Source: Macrotrachela quadricornifera (Eukaryota > Rotifera > Eurotatoria > Philodinida > Philodinidae). From it: 64,000 nucleotides of DNA. The DNA lies in NCBI GenBank assembly GCA_022393335.1, contig JAJEKB010021165.1, positions 194,057 to 258,056 on the forward strand, in the 5' to 3' direction. Both the position numbers and the translations under genes were made by a program. Shown here piece after piece: positions 49,610 through 60,945 of the stretch. Each line of letters opens with the position of its first letter. Positions within the stretch are counted from its first letter, which is position 1. The notes under the pieces were generated by a model. It searched no databases, was not told the origin of the DNA, and saw nothing but the letters and a program-made list of their open reading frames with translations.

Positions 49610-50654
49610 CTATCCACTTTGTGCAGAGTTTGTCTCCCAAATAACTGTAGAAGAATTATCAACCCATTGAAGATTTCCTGTATCCCACATGAGTAAACAG
49701 AATGGATAACCAACACCACCATTATTGACATTAGCCGCCCAATATACTCCACCACCAGAACCTGATCCATAGATGACCAGATTACGATCGGTTTGTATCG
49801 CAAGAAAACAGGATGAAGTTGAGAATTGGGAAGCATTCCAAACTGCTGTCGAAGTAACATTGCCATAAGCATCCATTACATAAACACCAAACTGATTGTT
49901 TAACAGACCACCGGCATAGGTGTGTAAATTAGAATAGAGAAATCCATTATTAGAAATATATCCAGGAGTCGTAGTTATGCATAAAGATGCTGGTGCTTCT
50001 AGAAGAAAGTCAAGTTTTACTTCTATAATCATAAGAAATAATAGCATGTGATTAGTCTGAGAAAGCTTTTTATAAGTTCTACTTTTAGAAGAATTTCTTA
50101 CGTGTTGTAGTCGTAGTCGTAGTAATCACTATAAAATAAATTTAAATGATCGAAAGAACTGTGCATAAACTGGAATTCTCACTATTAGTTACTGAATATG
50201 TCGTTGATGTACTGCCATTTTGTACTAAAGTGGAGCACATCGTATTTTTCTTCGTTGTCTTTTTTCAAAAGATTACCTGCTGCTTGTATTAGTGGACCGA
50301 TAATAACAGCAATGAATGCACAAACAATAATCAATCCCACTAGGAAACTACACCAATTAGATCGAATAAACAGGGCTACGCGATTAAGTTTTCTGAAAAT
50401 CTAATCTTTTTTTTTAAAGAATAGATTAAAATAAACTTGCTTAGTATTTCCTGATGATCGAATCTCACGAATTTCATTAATATTTGATTGGATTTTACTT
50501 TGGGAATCTATTCCTCTTGAAGGATTCTTCTGTCCTGATTGTTCATACTAAAAGAAAAAACCAATCAAGTTAACTCATTACTAATGAGAGTACTTACGAT
50601 AGTTTGATCAGCTAGTTTCAATGTGTGAGATGCTTTATGAGTGGAATGATTCAT
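49610..50654 (-). CDS. Type II membrane protein with bulb-type (B-) lectin domain
   Basis: Six exons on the minus strand: 50654-50598, 50547-50437, 50400-50277, 50224-50183, 50128-50102 and 49998-49610; exactly 250 codons with the stop. Residues 1-65 are polar and basic (cytosolic). About 70-95 form one membrane helix (FLVGLIIVCAFIAVIIGPLI). A Thr-rich stalk follows (TTTTTTT). The C-terminal 130 residues hold a beta-prism lectin with QTDRNLVIY, matching the mannose-binding Q-x-D-x-N-x-V-x-Y motif, and a degenerate second site (MWDTGNLQW). The protein would present the lectin outside the cell. The frame is intact. The 36-base intron is unusually short; an alternative GC donor there would also keep the frame. 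Confidence 0.75.
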
Positions 50655-51444
50655 TTTCGATTTAGAGTATTGCTCAATAGAGTGTAAACGATAGATAAGC
50701 TTCTTTAAATTTAGTTTGTGTATAAGATTCAACGAACAAAATATTTTTTATTTATATCTTCTATGTATGTTTCAATCTATTATTCAACTACTTCTCCGAT
50801 GTTTGTAAAATGACTTTGTACTTTTTCGAAAGCGAGTAGGTCGTCCATCGCTCCTATTCTTTTATTTGTCTTGTACTTTCATTTGCTTCATTCCCTATTC
50901 ATTCTCTTTTAATAATTTGGTAAATACTGTTTGCAATGCTTTTAAAAAAACCAGACAATTATCAAAAATGAATAAAAAAAATTAGTCTTATGACCTGTCG
51001 TTCGTACTGAATATCAGAGGAAAAAATGGAATAGTCGTATTTCATAGTTCAGTGGAATATAAAAATGTCATCGAATCAGCTCCACACAAATAATGATAAT
51101 GACAATTACATTTTCGGCTGTTCAAAATGTCTCTAGGTAAGAACTGAGCAAAGACATTATGACAGATGTTTTTAGTGTTCATCTACCTTTTACGAACGAT
51201 AGAAAAACGATTTAGTTAATTCAACCAGTAATCGATGCATCGACTGATTCAAATAATCATGACAAAAGCGTTTTGATAACTTTAATGATCATTTTGCATA
51301 CGACTTTTATTTCAATTCTTCTTTAATTCACTGTACACATATGCAGGCTTCACAGAAATAATGAAAACAAGTTTGTTGTAGAAGCATTGTAAAAAGCACT
51401 TAGCAAATGGATAAAAGAAAATGAGTGGAGTTGAAAGAGATGAA
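50655..51444. other. Intergenic, no gene seen
   Basis: This holds the 5' flank of the lectin gene and presumably its promoter. Nothing else was recognised. Confidence 0.35.
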
Positions 51445-51548
51445 AATGCAACTAGGGATGTATCAATGTCACTGATAACACCGAAACACTGAGATCAGTG
51501 CCAGTATTTTGGTGTAGACACCGACACTAATACATCCCTAAATGCAAC
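51445..51548. mobile_element. 88-base MITE with 8-base target duplication (hAT-like)
   Basis: The element (51453-51540) starts TAGGGATGTATCAATGTCA, and its mirrored end starts TAGGGATGTATTAGTGTCG. Nearly the whole element folds back. AATGCAAC flanks it on both sides (51445-51452 and 51541-51548). The 8-base duplication and TAGGG termini fit hAT elements. It is among the smallest elements I would accept as such. Confidence 0.8.
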
Positions 51549-51599
51549 ACAAATAATAGCGCAATCTGTGCGAGATTAAAATGTGAAACATAATGGAGC

Positions 51600-53757
51600 T
51601 AAAATGTAGAATCCAATACTGTTTTAAACTCCACCATAGAGACAGCAACGCAGCTGCTTCTGCGCGGTCGTAAGTTCGGATAACGGAGGAGCGTTTGATG
51701 GAAGGATTGCAGATACCACCTTCTGTAGAAAGAACAAGACGGCAGAAACCAACCATGAACGATTACAACACGAAACCATACCGGCTCGGACGGCGCCTGG
51801 GAAAACAAGGTCCGTGTCCTCTGTCGAGTGACCAAGGCAGAGTCGGAAAATTGGCGACTGGAAAAAATTCATGTACGACAAAAAACACGCAAAAACTAAA
51901 GCTTGCCAAAAATACTCTCACAGTAGGAACATGGAATGTGCAGACACTATGAACTGTTGGGAAGCTAGAACTACTTAGAAACAAAATGAAGCGTTTCAGA
52001 TACGATGAATCCTCACATACGAGGGGTCTAGGGTTCTTACTAAGTGCACAAGCTAAAAAGGCATTAATCGGATACAATCCAATCAGCTCACGAATAATTT
52101 CGTCACGATTCGATGCAGCACCATTCAAAATCTCAGTAATACACGTATATGCACCAACCTCTTCATACTCAGAAGAAGATATTGAAGCATTCTATAACGA
52201 TATTGAGGAAGCATTAACAGAAGACAGATAAAAGGATATATTTATCCTGACATGAGATTGGAATGCTAAAATTGGTTGTGATAATACAGATTGAAAATCC
52301 GTGAACGGAAAATATGGGTATGGCGATAGAAAAGAACGCGGAGAACGCCTCCTAGAATTTGCGACAGTGCATGATCTCTACTTATGTAATACAAAATTTC
52401 AACATAAACCAAATCGAAAATGGACCTGGACATCGCTAGATGGCATTCACAAGAATATGATTGACTTGATTCTCATCCAGCGAAGATGAAAGACTTCAGT
52501 CACCAACTGCCGAACATCACAGAGTGCAGACCTAACCTCAGATCACTCACTAGTGTTGTGCAATATAAACTTGAAACTTAAGAAACCGTACAACAAACCA
52601 CAGAAATGCTGCAGAGTTTATGTGAATCGCCTGAGAAATGAGAAAATAAAGCACTCATACAGTGCTGCTCTAGCGAAAAAAATGAAAAATATAGAGTCAT
52701 CATGTAGTCTGGAGGAACATGCCAAAAAAATAGAACAGGCAATCAAAATTACAGTAGAGGCAACTGTACCTGCAAAAAGAACAATATAAAGGCTTATGTA
52801 GGGAAGTTAAGAGATTAGCAAGACAGGACCAAGAACATTGGATACAAGACCAATGTGAGCAAGCTAAAAAAGGTCTGAATATTGGAAATACACGAGAAGC
52901 ATATAGCCTCATAAAAATGCTAAGAAAAGAATGTGTACCTCGATTAAATGTCATACGAAATCAAGACATCAAACGAAAGTGGACACAGTATTGCAGCAGT
53001 CTGTCTAAAGATCCTGGAGGGGGAGACGAGATGGTAAAAGAACTTGAAGACATTGCATCTCCTGAAAACGAAGATTCTCAGGATATCTTATACTCAGAGA
53101 TACGAGCAGCGATAAATTCATTGAAAAGAAATAAAAATCCCGGATCAAACGGCGTAATAGCGGAAATGCTACAAGCTGGGGGCGAACCGCTAACACGGGG
53201 AAATTCACAAATTCTGTAACAAAGCATGGAATGAAGGTACGATTCCAGAAGAATGGGGCAAAACTATATTGGTGGCTATACCAAAAAAAGATAACCTCAG
53301 CAATTGTTCAAACTATCGAACGATCTCTCTTATTAGTCATACAGGAAAAGTACTCCTAATAGTACTGCCATATAGATTATAAAATCATCTGGATTCGTAC
53401 CTCTCAGAAGAGCAGGCAGGATTCAGAAAAGACAGGAATACCGTACATCAAATATTAACGCTCAGATTATTGGCCGGAAAGGCAAAAAGTATTCGATACG
53501 ATCAAACATAAAATTGTCTGGGCTATGCTAAAATCCTATGGTGTCGACACAAAGATGGTCACCTTGCTACAGAAGATCTATGGAAAGTCACAGTCAGCTG
53601 TTCGCATTGGTAAAGATAATGGAGAGTGGTTTCGGACAGTTGTAGAAACTAGACAAGGCGAACCTCTGTTACCACTCCTCCTCATCGCATATCTCGAGCG
53701 AGTAATGGACCAAGTGAGACAACACCTGCAGAATCAATATGAGCGAAATATTAAACT
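51600..53757 (+). mobile_element. RTE-like (BovB/CFDP2 type) LINE, decayed and 3' truncated
   Basis: Endonuclease blocks appear in order: LTVGTWNVQTL (near 51920), KISVIHVYAPTSSYSEEDIE (52115), then WTWTSLDG and MIDLILIQRR (52420-52489), and SADLTSDHSLVLCNI (52525). Reverse transcriptase blocks follow: AINSLKRNKNPGSNGVIAEM (53110), NYRTISLISHTGKVL (53310), SEEQAGFRKDRNTVHQI (53405) and RQGEPLLPLLLIAYLERVMD (53655). Frameshifts and stops separate them, and about 100 bases of the endonuclease appear deleted near 51990. The copy ends before the Y/F-A-D-D motif, where a C-rich element begins. It is GC-richer than the flanks. Confidence 0.8.
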
Positions 53758-55275
53758 CCCCCCCCCTCCCATAATAAAAGACCCCGGGTCTTCTATTGTG
53801 TTTTAGCGTAAAAATTTTTTAGGGGGATCTTCTATTATGAGGGATCTTTTAATAGGATTTTGGAGTAAGTTTTCTAAAAATCAGGTCAAATCCTTATACC
53901 AATACTTGTTCTCTCATATCATCTGATACATAACATATATGCAGACATTTTCTGAAGAGAAGAATAGATATTCTGCAGAAAATGTTAAACAATAATAATT
54001 CATAATTTTAGTTATACAAAAATTTTCTCATTCTATTTCTCTATGGGAAATTCACGGTGAAGGAAGACTATATTCTTTTCAGCTTCCATTTACATTAAGT
54101 TCCTATCTAATTCATGTATTTTAACATTAGTTACAACAATTAAGGTAACCAATCGGTACTTTCATCTCTCCCCTATTTTGAACTTATGGCGCCAACCCAA
54201 ACAGCATACTCATACTCCTCGATACTCCAAAGCACTAGCATACGATACCCTGTTCGCTTCAACTATTTATACCCAACGAAGTGGTATATCGAGTGTAAAA
54301 GTAACTATCATTAATGCTAGATCTCCAGACAGAGAGCAATTTTTAACAGTTACACCTGGAGATAAAACTTCAACCATGTGGAGCAACTAATGCGTGTCCA
54401 TCTATAAATTATTCATGAGTATTTTTGAGTAATTCAAGAGCAAAAGGAGATATAAAGTCTCGGCTTCACTAGTCGAAAGAAGAGATATTGAGAGGTTTTT
54501 TCCTCTAGAACTGTATAAGACAAAATTGTTTTGAAACCAGTCATTTCTACAAACCATTCGAAATAATGCATAAATCGATATGTCATCCTGATGAAACTGT
54601 GGTTGTGATATGTGATCCAGATATACAATATCTCGATGTATTGTAAAAAGGTTGATTTTGAAAAGATTTCTCCTTATATAATATTGAAGAAATAGACATC
54701 CCAATATCTGCTCGGTAGACTGGTACAACTACAGGTTTATAGCTTTTTTCGTTCTTGAATTATTACCAAAATATCCACAACCATTTTATTTTCGGGCAGA
54801 GTAGATTATCGACCCGGCTTCACTGAAAACAATCTCTCGATAAAAGTCTCAGAACATATACTTTGAAAGTTTTTTGAGCTCTTCTTTTGAGTCGACGTGA
54901 CTTTCACTGTTTATGGAGCATGTTCGTCTGAGGAGTATTTTTCTGAAAAACATCTGACAAGAGAACTAAAATTATATTTTAGTTGTCCTTCTTTTCCTAT
55001 CGTAAGAGCTTTATTTACTGCTTTTTCGAAAATATTTCAATTGGTCAATAATAGTATTACTTACTGCTACGTGGGATAGATTAAAAGCTGAAGAACATGG
55101 CTAAATTGCAATTTACAAAAGACTTTAACTTAATACTCACTGAACTCCAGATAAGATGGGTTTCAAAATCAAAATCCGAAAAAATATTTTAAATAGAAGA
55201 CCCGGGTCTTCTATAATGGATTTCACATCAAATTTTCAGGGGGATCTTCTAATATGGGGGAGGGGGGGGGTTTAG
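53757..55275. mobile_element. Element with C-rich inverted ends, 1.5 kb
   Basis: The left end is CCCCCCCCTCCCATAATA followed by AGACCCCGGGTCTTCTAT. The reverse complement of the right end begins CCCCCCCCTCCCCCATATTA and then also carries AAGACCCGGGTCTTCTAT and AGATCCCCCT. The order of inner blocks differs between the ends. The body shows no gene I recognise; short frames such as 54178-54390 lack motifs. It directly truncates the LINE on its left. Confidence 0.5.
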
Positions 55276-55441
55276 CCCTGGCTCTCACATAGGGGNNNNN
55301 NNNNNNNNNNNNNNNNNNNNNNNNNNNNNNNNNNNNNNNNNNNNNNNNNNNNNNNNNNNNNNNNNNNNNNNNNNNNNNNNNNNNNNNNNNNNNNNAATAT
55401 GGGGGAGGGGGGGGGGTTTAGCCCTGGCTCTCACATAGGGG
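55253..55441. other. Assembly gap (100 N) inside a repeat, with duplicated flanks
   Basis: 55296-55395 is exactly 100 N, a conventional filler. The 40-odd bases before it and after it are the same sequence (AATATGGGGGAGG then a G run then TTTAGCCCTGGCTCTCACAT). The two contig ends probably overlap in a collapsed tandem array. Confidence 0.9.
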
Positions 55442-56752
55442 TCAAAAAAACATCCTTTTACCGGATGACTCATAGAGGTCAAAAAAACATCTTAACCCTG
55501 ACTCTCATATAAGGGTGAAAGGAACACCACTTCCTTGGATGTTATGTAGGGGACAAAGGAATTGATGGTAGTTGTTGGTATGGTCTAGTGGTGAAGAACA
55601 TAATCGCTCTTTTACCTTTAGTTCACTTGAGTAGTGTAGGGAAAAGTGTACTAATCTATTCCAAAAGATTGTTGGGGCTGTCGCGAGTGACTTTTACCAA
55701 AGAGAAAGAAGGTCTAGCTTGTTCATTCTTAACCACATTCGATGTGGTCGGTCATTTTTCTCTCAGCACTCGGAGAAATATTTTTACAATGAGAATGATC
55801 GCCGTACAGTATACACGGCGCTTTTGTAATTCGAAAACATTTCCTGTACGTGGGTTGAGGAGCTGTTTATCAGATGGAAAGGGTAAGGTTAACAGTCTAG
55901 AAGAAAGTTTACATGATCAAGAGCTGCAGTGACATCAATTGCTCCCTCGACTGAAAGGAGGGTCATATGAAAAAAAAATTTGCGTGTGCGTATGTATGTT
56001 TGTGTCAGGGTCAGAAAAACATAGACTTAGCTTGGTCTCAGCAATCAAAAAAGGATTGGCCTATTCTAACTCAAGGGTAAAAAAGATGTATTTTAAATAA
56101 AAACTTAAGGTTTGCAAGAAGAGATGTTATTGAGTCCGTCATCATCCTCTTATTAGTAGTTTATGCAGTCCATGTAATTGACGTGTGTTTCGTTTATAAA
56201 CCTGACATCTCCAGAAATTATTTGCAGCAAGAACATGGGATAGTGCATGAGTTAGATCTACACAGTTGATGTAGACGAGCAGTCAGGAGTGGCGGACCGA
56301 AGGGACGCCGACGACTGACTGCGAACTATTTTTAATGGAAGATATCAAAAAGCTTATCCAGTGAACTGTTGAGTTCAGCTATTATCAAAAATATTTGTGA
56401 ATGAAATGATTGTACAATTCTTTGGAAGATCTCTTTCAATGAGAAACGTTTTCAAACCTGAAGCTTTAGAGGAAATAGTCGAAAACATAATGTATGTGAC
56501 TGATACTAATCCCTAATCAATCCTTCTTAAAGATTTTATAAATGTCCTCTGTGATGTGAAGATTAAAAGCGCTGGCTAATTATCAAAGGCGAGATTAACA
56601 GCCTCGCTTTTGAAAATCAAAAAACGTGGTAGATTTGAATGAACTAACTGAACCATCAGTGTAAATATCAACAGTATATCTGATGAAGACATAAAATATG
56701 AAAAAATATTCAGTCGAGGGTCAAGCGAGTTGTCCGCGACGAGCGTTACTTG
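55396..56752 (+). repeat. Arm 2 of the dispersed inverted repeat
   Basis: Mirror of 385-1895. It begins with two visible tandem units next to the gap and ends near 56752. Differences from arm 1 are scattered substitutions and small indels. The TG microsatellite is shorter and interrupted here (about 55981-56008). Confidence 0.8.
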
Positions 56753-59379
56753 TTTTTTTATGTAAAATAAGCCGTAAGAAATTTTCACTATAAATAGTGT
56801 ATAATTGGTCAACATTGTGAGCTAATTATCAAGACAAAAAATAATTTTTTTTAAACGTTTTTTTATCATTTTGTAGAGGAAAAAAAGTTGTACAACATAT
56901 GTGAAAATCAGTGTGGAGACCCATAAAATGACTGAGTGGCAGCTGAGACAATGAAAAAAATCCACATACTTTTTACTCGAAAAATAGGCAGTCATCGACA
57001 GTATTTAACTAATAAAATGAGTTTAGAACATTGAAAAATAAAATGTAAATAGATCATTTTGTTTAGCTTTTCATGCTCTATCATTTGGTATATTACACTA
57101 AAAGTTTTGTTAACTTTTTGTCGTTCACAATAACTCAACCATATATTGATAATTTTCGAGGATATTTTTCAAATAATTACGTAAGTGTTCAACAGTAAAT
57201 TTAGGCTAACTTTTCACCAGCTCAACTAAATGCGCTAAAAATTTGGATTTAGAGGTTTTAGATGATGCTGAATAAAATGAGAATATCAAATCAAAAAACT
57301 AAATTTTATCGAGTGCTTCGAATCCTCGATGGTCTCATGGACCCTCTCTTAAGGTGAAAGGAAATAAATATTGTTAGTTATATCTACATAACAGGCACAA
57401 GTGCCTTATACAGAAATCAACATACGTTAATCACTTACTAAAGTGTTTTTTTCCCATAAGAAAGAAAAGAAAAGAAAAGGAAACTATAGACGGAGTGGAA
57501 AGAGAAAAATAAAGTTACCATAGACGAACAGGACGAAAAGAAAAATAAAAGCTAGAAAGAATGAAATTGTAGACTTATTCATTCGATGAAAATTGCTCAC
57601 GACGTGCACATCGCATTCGACAGCCTTGTGAATTCATATTAGAACAATAAACATGAAATATATTTAAATTTAATTATGAGCTGATATTTTTACTATTAGT
57701 TGATGAAGACCACAATAGATGAGCAAATAAATTTATATATTTTTACTAATAGAGATTTTCGATAATGAGCTTTTAGAGAATTTTTTAAAATTTTAATATA
57801 CAGCTTATTTTTATTTTTTCTTCATCAAATATTAATAGCAAAGCTTTTACACATTTCGTTAAGGTGTTGAGAATATAAAATAAAATAATATAATATATGA
57901 AACTAAGATTTCATAGCAAATGTATACTTTCAACTGCATATAGTACTTCAAGAAATATTGACTTTTTTATGTATAGTATTTTTTTGCTATATAGTATTCG
58001 TTTTTTTGTACTAATTTATTAATTTTTCTTTGAGAGCGAAGCTTCGATCATTACGTCAAAAATGGAGGTAGTTTATTGAGTATCAATATTTCATCGAGTT
58101 TCAGTGACCAGTTTCCAATTTATTTTCGAGATAAAAAGGATTAATTTCTATGAAGTCGATGCATCATTGCTGCGCGCGAATGAATCTTCATATATTGTCA
58201 AAAACTTAACATACGAATGAAAGTATTTTGTAAAAGTTTTAAAGTTCTATAAAACGGAAAATATGAAAAATGTACAAAATAGGGAATCTCAGAGAATTTT
58301 CAGAATCCTTAAGAACCTTAGAGAATCCTCGGAATCCTTAGAGATCTCAAAGAATCATCGGAGTTCTATAGAATTCAAGATACCTGGATTTCGCTTTTTT
58401 CCCCTTGTCTGTGATAGTGTTCTGTTCAATTATCAATAGTGAAATGACTAAATGGAAGAGGATACAAGGAGTTTCTCATGAGGCTGTTTTTGATCCATAA
58501 AATATGAAACAAAGTGGGAGAAGAAAAATGGTAGTCATTCTTCTCTAACGCAAGAGACTTCCATCTGTTGTCAAAATACTAAAAAAACACACTTGACTAA
58601 TAATCAAAGGAAGAGAAAAGAGCAAATTTTTTTGTTGATGAGTTTCCAAGGAACTGATTAGTGATAGATATTTTATTCGTCGATTATTGTTGCACGTTTA
58701 TTTTTTACAATGTAGTCTATTGAAATTGATCTAATGTGTTTAGTCGCAGCTTGAAACCAATCGTTGAAATACTTGGAAATAAATATCTAAATAGTAATAA
58801 TACTCGTTTCCAAAAGATAATATAGCTATATTTTTTCGATCGACAAAATGAATTAACGTCATATTTCGGATGCGCACTTTACTCGACTAGATCTTTTGAT
58901 TTGAAAATTTAAATAAATAGTGAAAATCATTGTTGAACTGCAATGTTCATAACAATTTTGATCCTGGATAAATAAGTTTTCCTCGCCGATGGATTGCTTT
59001 TCTCGCTTCATTCTAGTAATTCTATTTCGAGGTAAGCAGTTAAAAACTTGAGGGTAATATACTAATGAAACATCTACGTGGTTGTCATGCAAGAGCATAC
59101 ACTTTTCAAGGTGAAAAAAAAGAGTCGTCGTTGTCAGCTGGTTGACGCTTTTCCGACTTGATTACTTTTTTTTGTTCAATTTAACGATTCTTAGTAACAG
59201 AAAAAGGCATATTGATAGTTGCATTCTCCTTTGACTATTACCTAGTGGCCAACTTGAAGAAGGGTGATCTGGTTTTATTTGCCATTCGCATATAGGTGGT
59301 GAATTACTTGATAAAGAGACTGATCGTTACGTACGTGTTTTGGTAGGTTATTGATGCTCTCTGATTTGAGATTGGTTTG
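56753..59379. other. Intergenic, no gene recognised
   Basis: AT-rich. A purine-rich AAAAG stretch lies near 57460-57480. Around 58285-58370 there is a degenerate repeat of the form TTAGAGAATCCTCGGAATCC. A TATA-rich patch is near 57885. The last part precedes the two-helix membrane gene. Confidence 0.4.
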
Positions 59380-60708
59380 ATGTTGCGAGAAGATCAGATC
59401 ACACCTAATAACAGAATGGCAAGGCCATCGAGAAGAGCATTCATTATGCAGTACCTTCGTTTATTGAATCTGTTTCGTTCTTATCCGCCATCGACAGATG
59501 ACTACGATATTCGGAATGAACTGCTTTCGACACGTTTGTTCCTGGTTCTTCTCACTTTCGGCATAGTCGTACTCGCCATTTATACATCACAAGAGAGTAT
59601 TACTCACACGATCATTGTCGTTAAACCAATATTCGATCAATTTCGTGTACTCGCTCAGCGCTACCGTGAAACGTTAAACTGTCCATGTAAGAATATAGCC
59701 ATTACGCAAAATACATTCATCTCACTGTATCCAGATTTTCATCAAGTGTGTTCCAGTGATTTTGTCTCTAGTAACTGGTTCACATATATTAATGCCGCTG
59801 CTGATATTTATATCAGTAAAGATTTCACCTACACAGGCAGTCCATTTTTCCAAGCGCTCTCGGTCTTCTGTGATTTGGCCAAGGCCAGTCTTAACAATTC
59901 GTTGCTCATTTTCAATTCTACTCGTTTCATTTCGGCTTCAATGTTGGTTCAAGATCTCTTTCTTCAACGAGCTCAATCAACTACTGATGCATTCAAGTCG
60001 TCAGCAGTTAAAAAATTCATCGAACCATTTAACATGATTCGAGAGATGACTCATTCCAACTCGCTTATGTCTGGTTTATTAACTAATGCTAAAGTGTACG
60101 TACATCCTCTTTATTTGTTGGCCGGAATCTCTTTTGAGTCTTACAATAACAGTAATGACAGCTGTAATTGTTTCCTCAAGCCATCTTGCCTCTCATCGAT
60201 GACTCTTCAGGTGAATGACAGCATATTATTTCCCATACCTGGTCTCTACATTGGATGTTATATGATCGAAGGCACCCGGAGTTCATCATTAGAATGTTTT
60301 TACAATCGATCGTGTTTAGAACACATTCAGTCAACTCTTCACTCTCCTATACAATTCAATACGACTGTACTTGACCCATCTCTGAGTCAATTTCCTGCAA
60401 ATTCGACCATAGATACTCTTCTATCACAAGCAATGGTCGAACGCTGGCACCATAATATATCATGGTCGAATTATTATGAACAATGTCAACCAGTGTCGTG
60501 TACCTATTCATTTGTAAGCAAGTACAATATTTTGTACATGATCACTACGATAATTGGTCTCATCGGTGGCCTTATCAAAGTTCTCCGACTTATTATACCA
60601 TTAGCTGTCAAGGTCATTCGACGATGGATATGTGGCACAATACGGTCACCGCCATCTGTCATTGAGCCAGAAGGTATGTGTTTTCAAAGTCACACTCGAA
60701 AGGGATAA
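59380..60708 (+). CDS. Two-helix Cys-rich membrane protein, one unit
   Basis: About 440 residues, starting at ATG 59380 (an alternative ATG is at 59413). A cytosolic start with FRSYPPSTDDYDIRNELLST leads to TM1 (LFLVLLTFGIVVLAIYTS). A large outer domain follows with conserved Cys: NCPCKNIAI, QVCSSDFVSSNWF, SCNCFLKPSC, IPGLYIGCYMIEG and CQPVSCTY, plus many Asn-glycosylation sites. TM2 (MITTIIGLIGGLIKVLRLII) and a basic tail end it. Both ends would be inside, as in ENaC or P2X channels, but I see no sequence homology to those. A GT donor at 60674 may add another exon in place of the last 11 codons. GC content is higher than in the surroundings. The family looks bdelloid-specific to me. Confidence 0.75.
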   Translation: MLREDQITPNNRMARPSRRAFIMQYLRLLNLFRSYPPSTDDYDIRNELLSTRLFLVLLTFGIVVLAIYTSQESITHTIIVVKPIFDQFRVLAQRYRETLNCPCKNIAITQNTFISLYPDFHQVCSSDFVSSNWFTYINAAADIYISKDFTYTGSPFFQALSVFCDLAKASLNNSLLIFNSTRFISASMLVQDLFLQRAQSTTDAFKSSAVKKFIEPFNMIREMTHSNSLMSGLLTNAKVYVHPLYLLAGISFESYNNSNDSCNCFLKPSCLSSMTLQVNDSILFPIPGLYIGCYMIEGTRSSSLECFYNRSCLEHIQSTLHSPIQFNTTVLDPSLSQFPANSTIDTLLSQAMVERWHHNISWSNYYEQCQPVSCTYSFVSKYNILYMITTIIGLIGGLIKVLRLIIPLAVKVIRRWICGTIRSPPSVIEPEGMCFQSHTRKG

Positions 60709-60945
60709 ATTCCTGTTTATCATTTGTCAAAGACTATATTGACAGCAGTTCTTTGAAAAGATGTATGTTAACCGAGCATTCAGTCTATATTTTCATCGTT
60801 GAGCTTCGAAAAGAGCGAAGTCGACGTAACGAATAACTATTTGTAATGATTACTCTTCTCGAAACTTCCCAAAGAAAATACTTTGAATAACTCGCCATTA
60901 GAATTGCGAAGAATGAGGTAATCGACCATTTGTTGGTATATTTCT

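Noticed and set aside
50401..50440. A second GC-AG intron in the lectin gene
   Set aside because: A normal GT-AG solution (50436-50401) also keeps the frame, so the GC donor is not required.
55570..55600. tRNA-like A box (TGGTCTAGTGG) suggesting a tRNA gene or SINE head
   Set aside because: No convincing B box or cloverleaf follows at the right distance, and arm 1 has a variant of the A box. Coincidence is more likely.
60674..60945. Joining the two membrane genes at 59380 and 60946 into one three-unit gene
   Set aside because: Acceptors I could find before 60946 either give the wrong phase or meet a stop; they are better treated as tandem genes.
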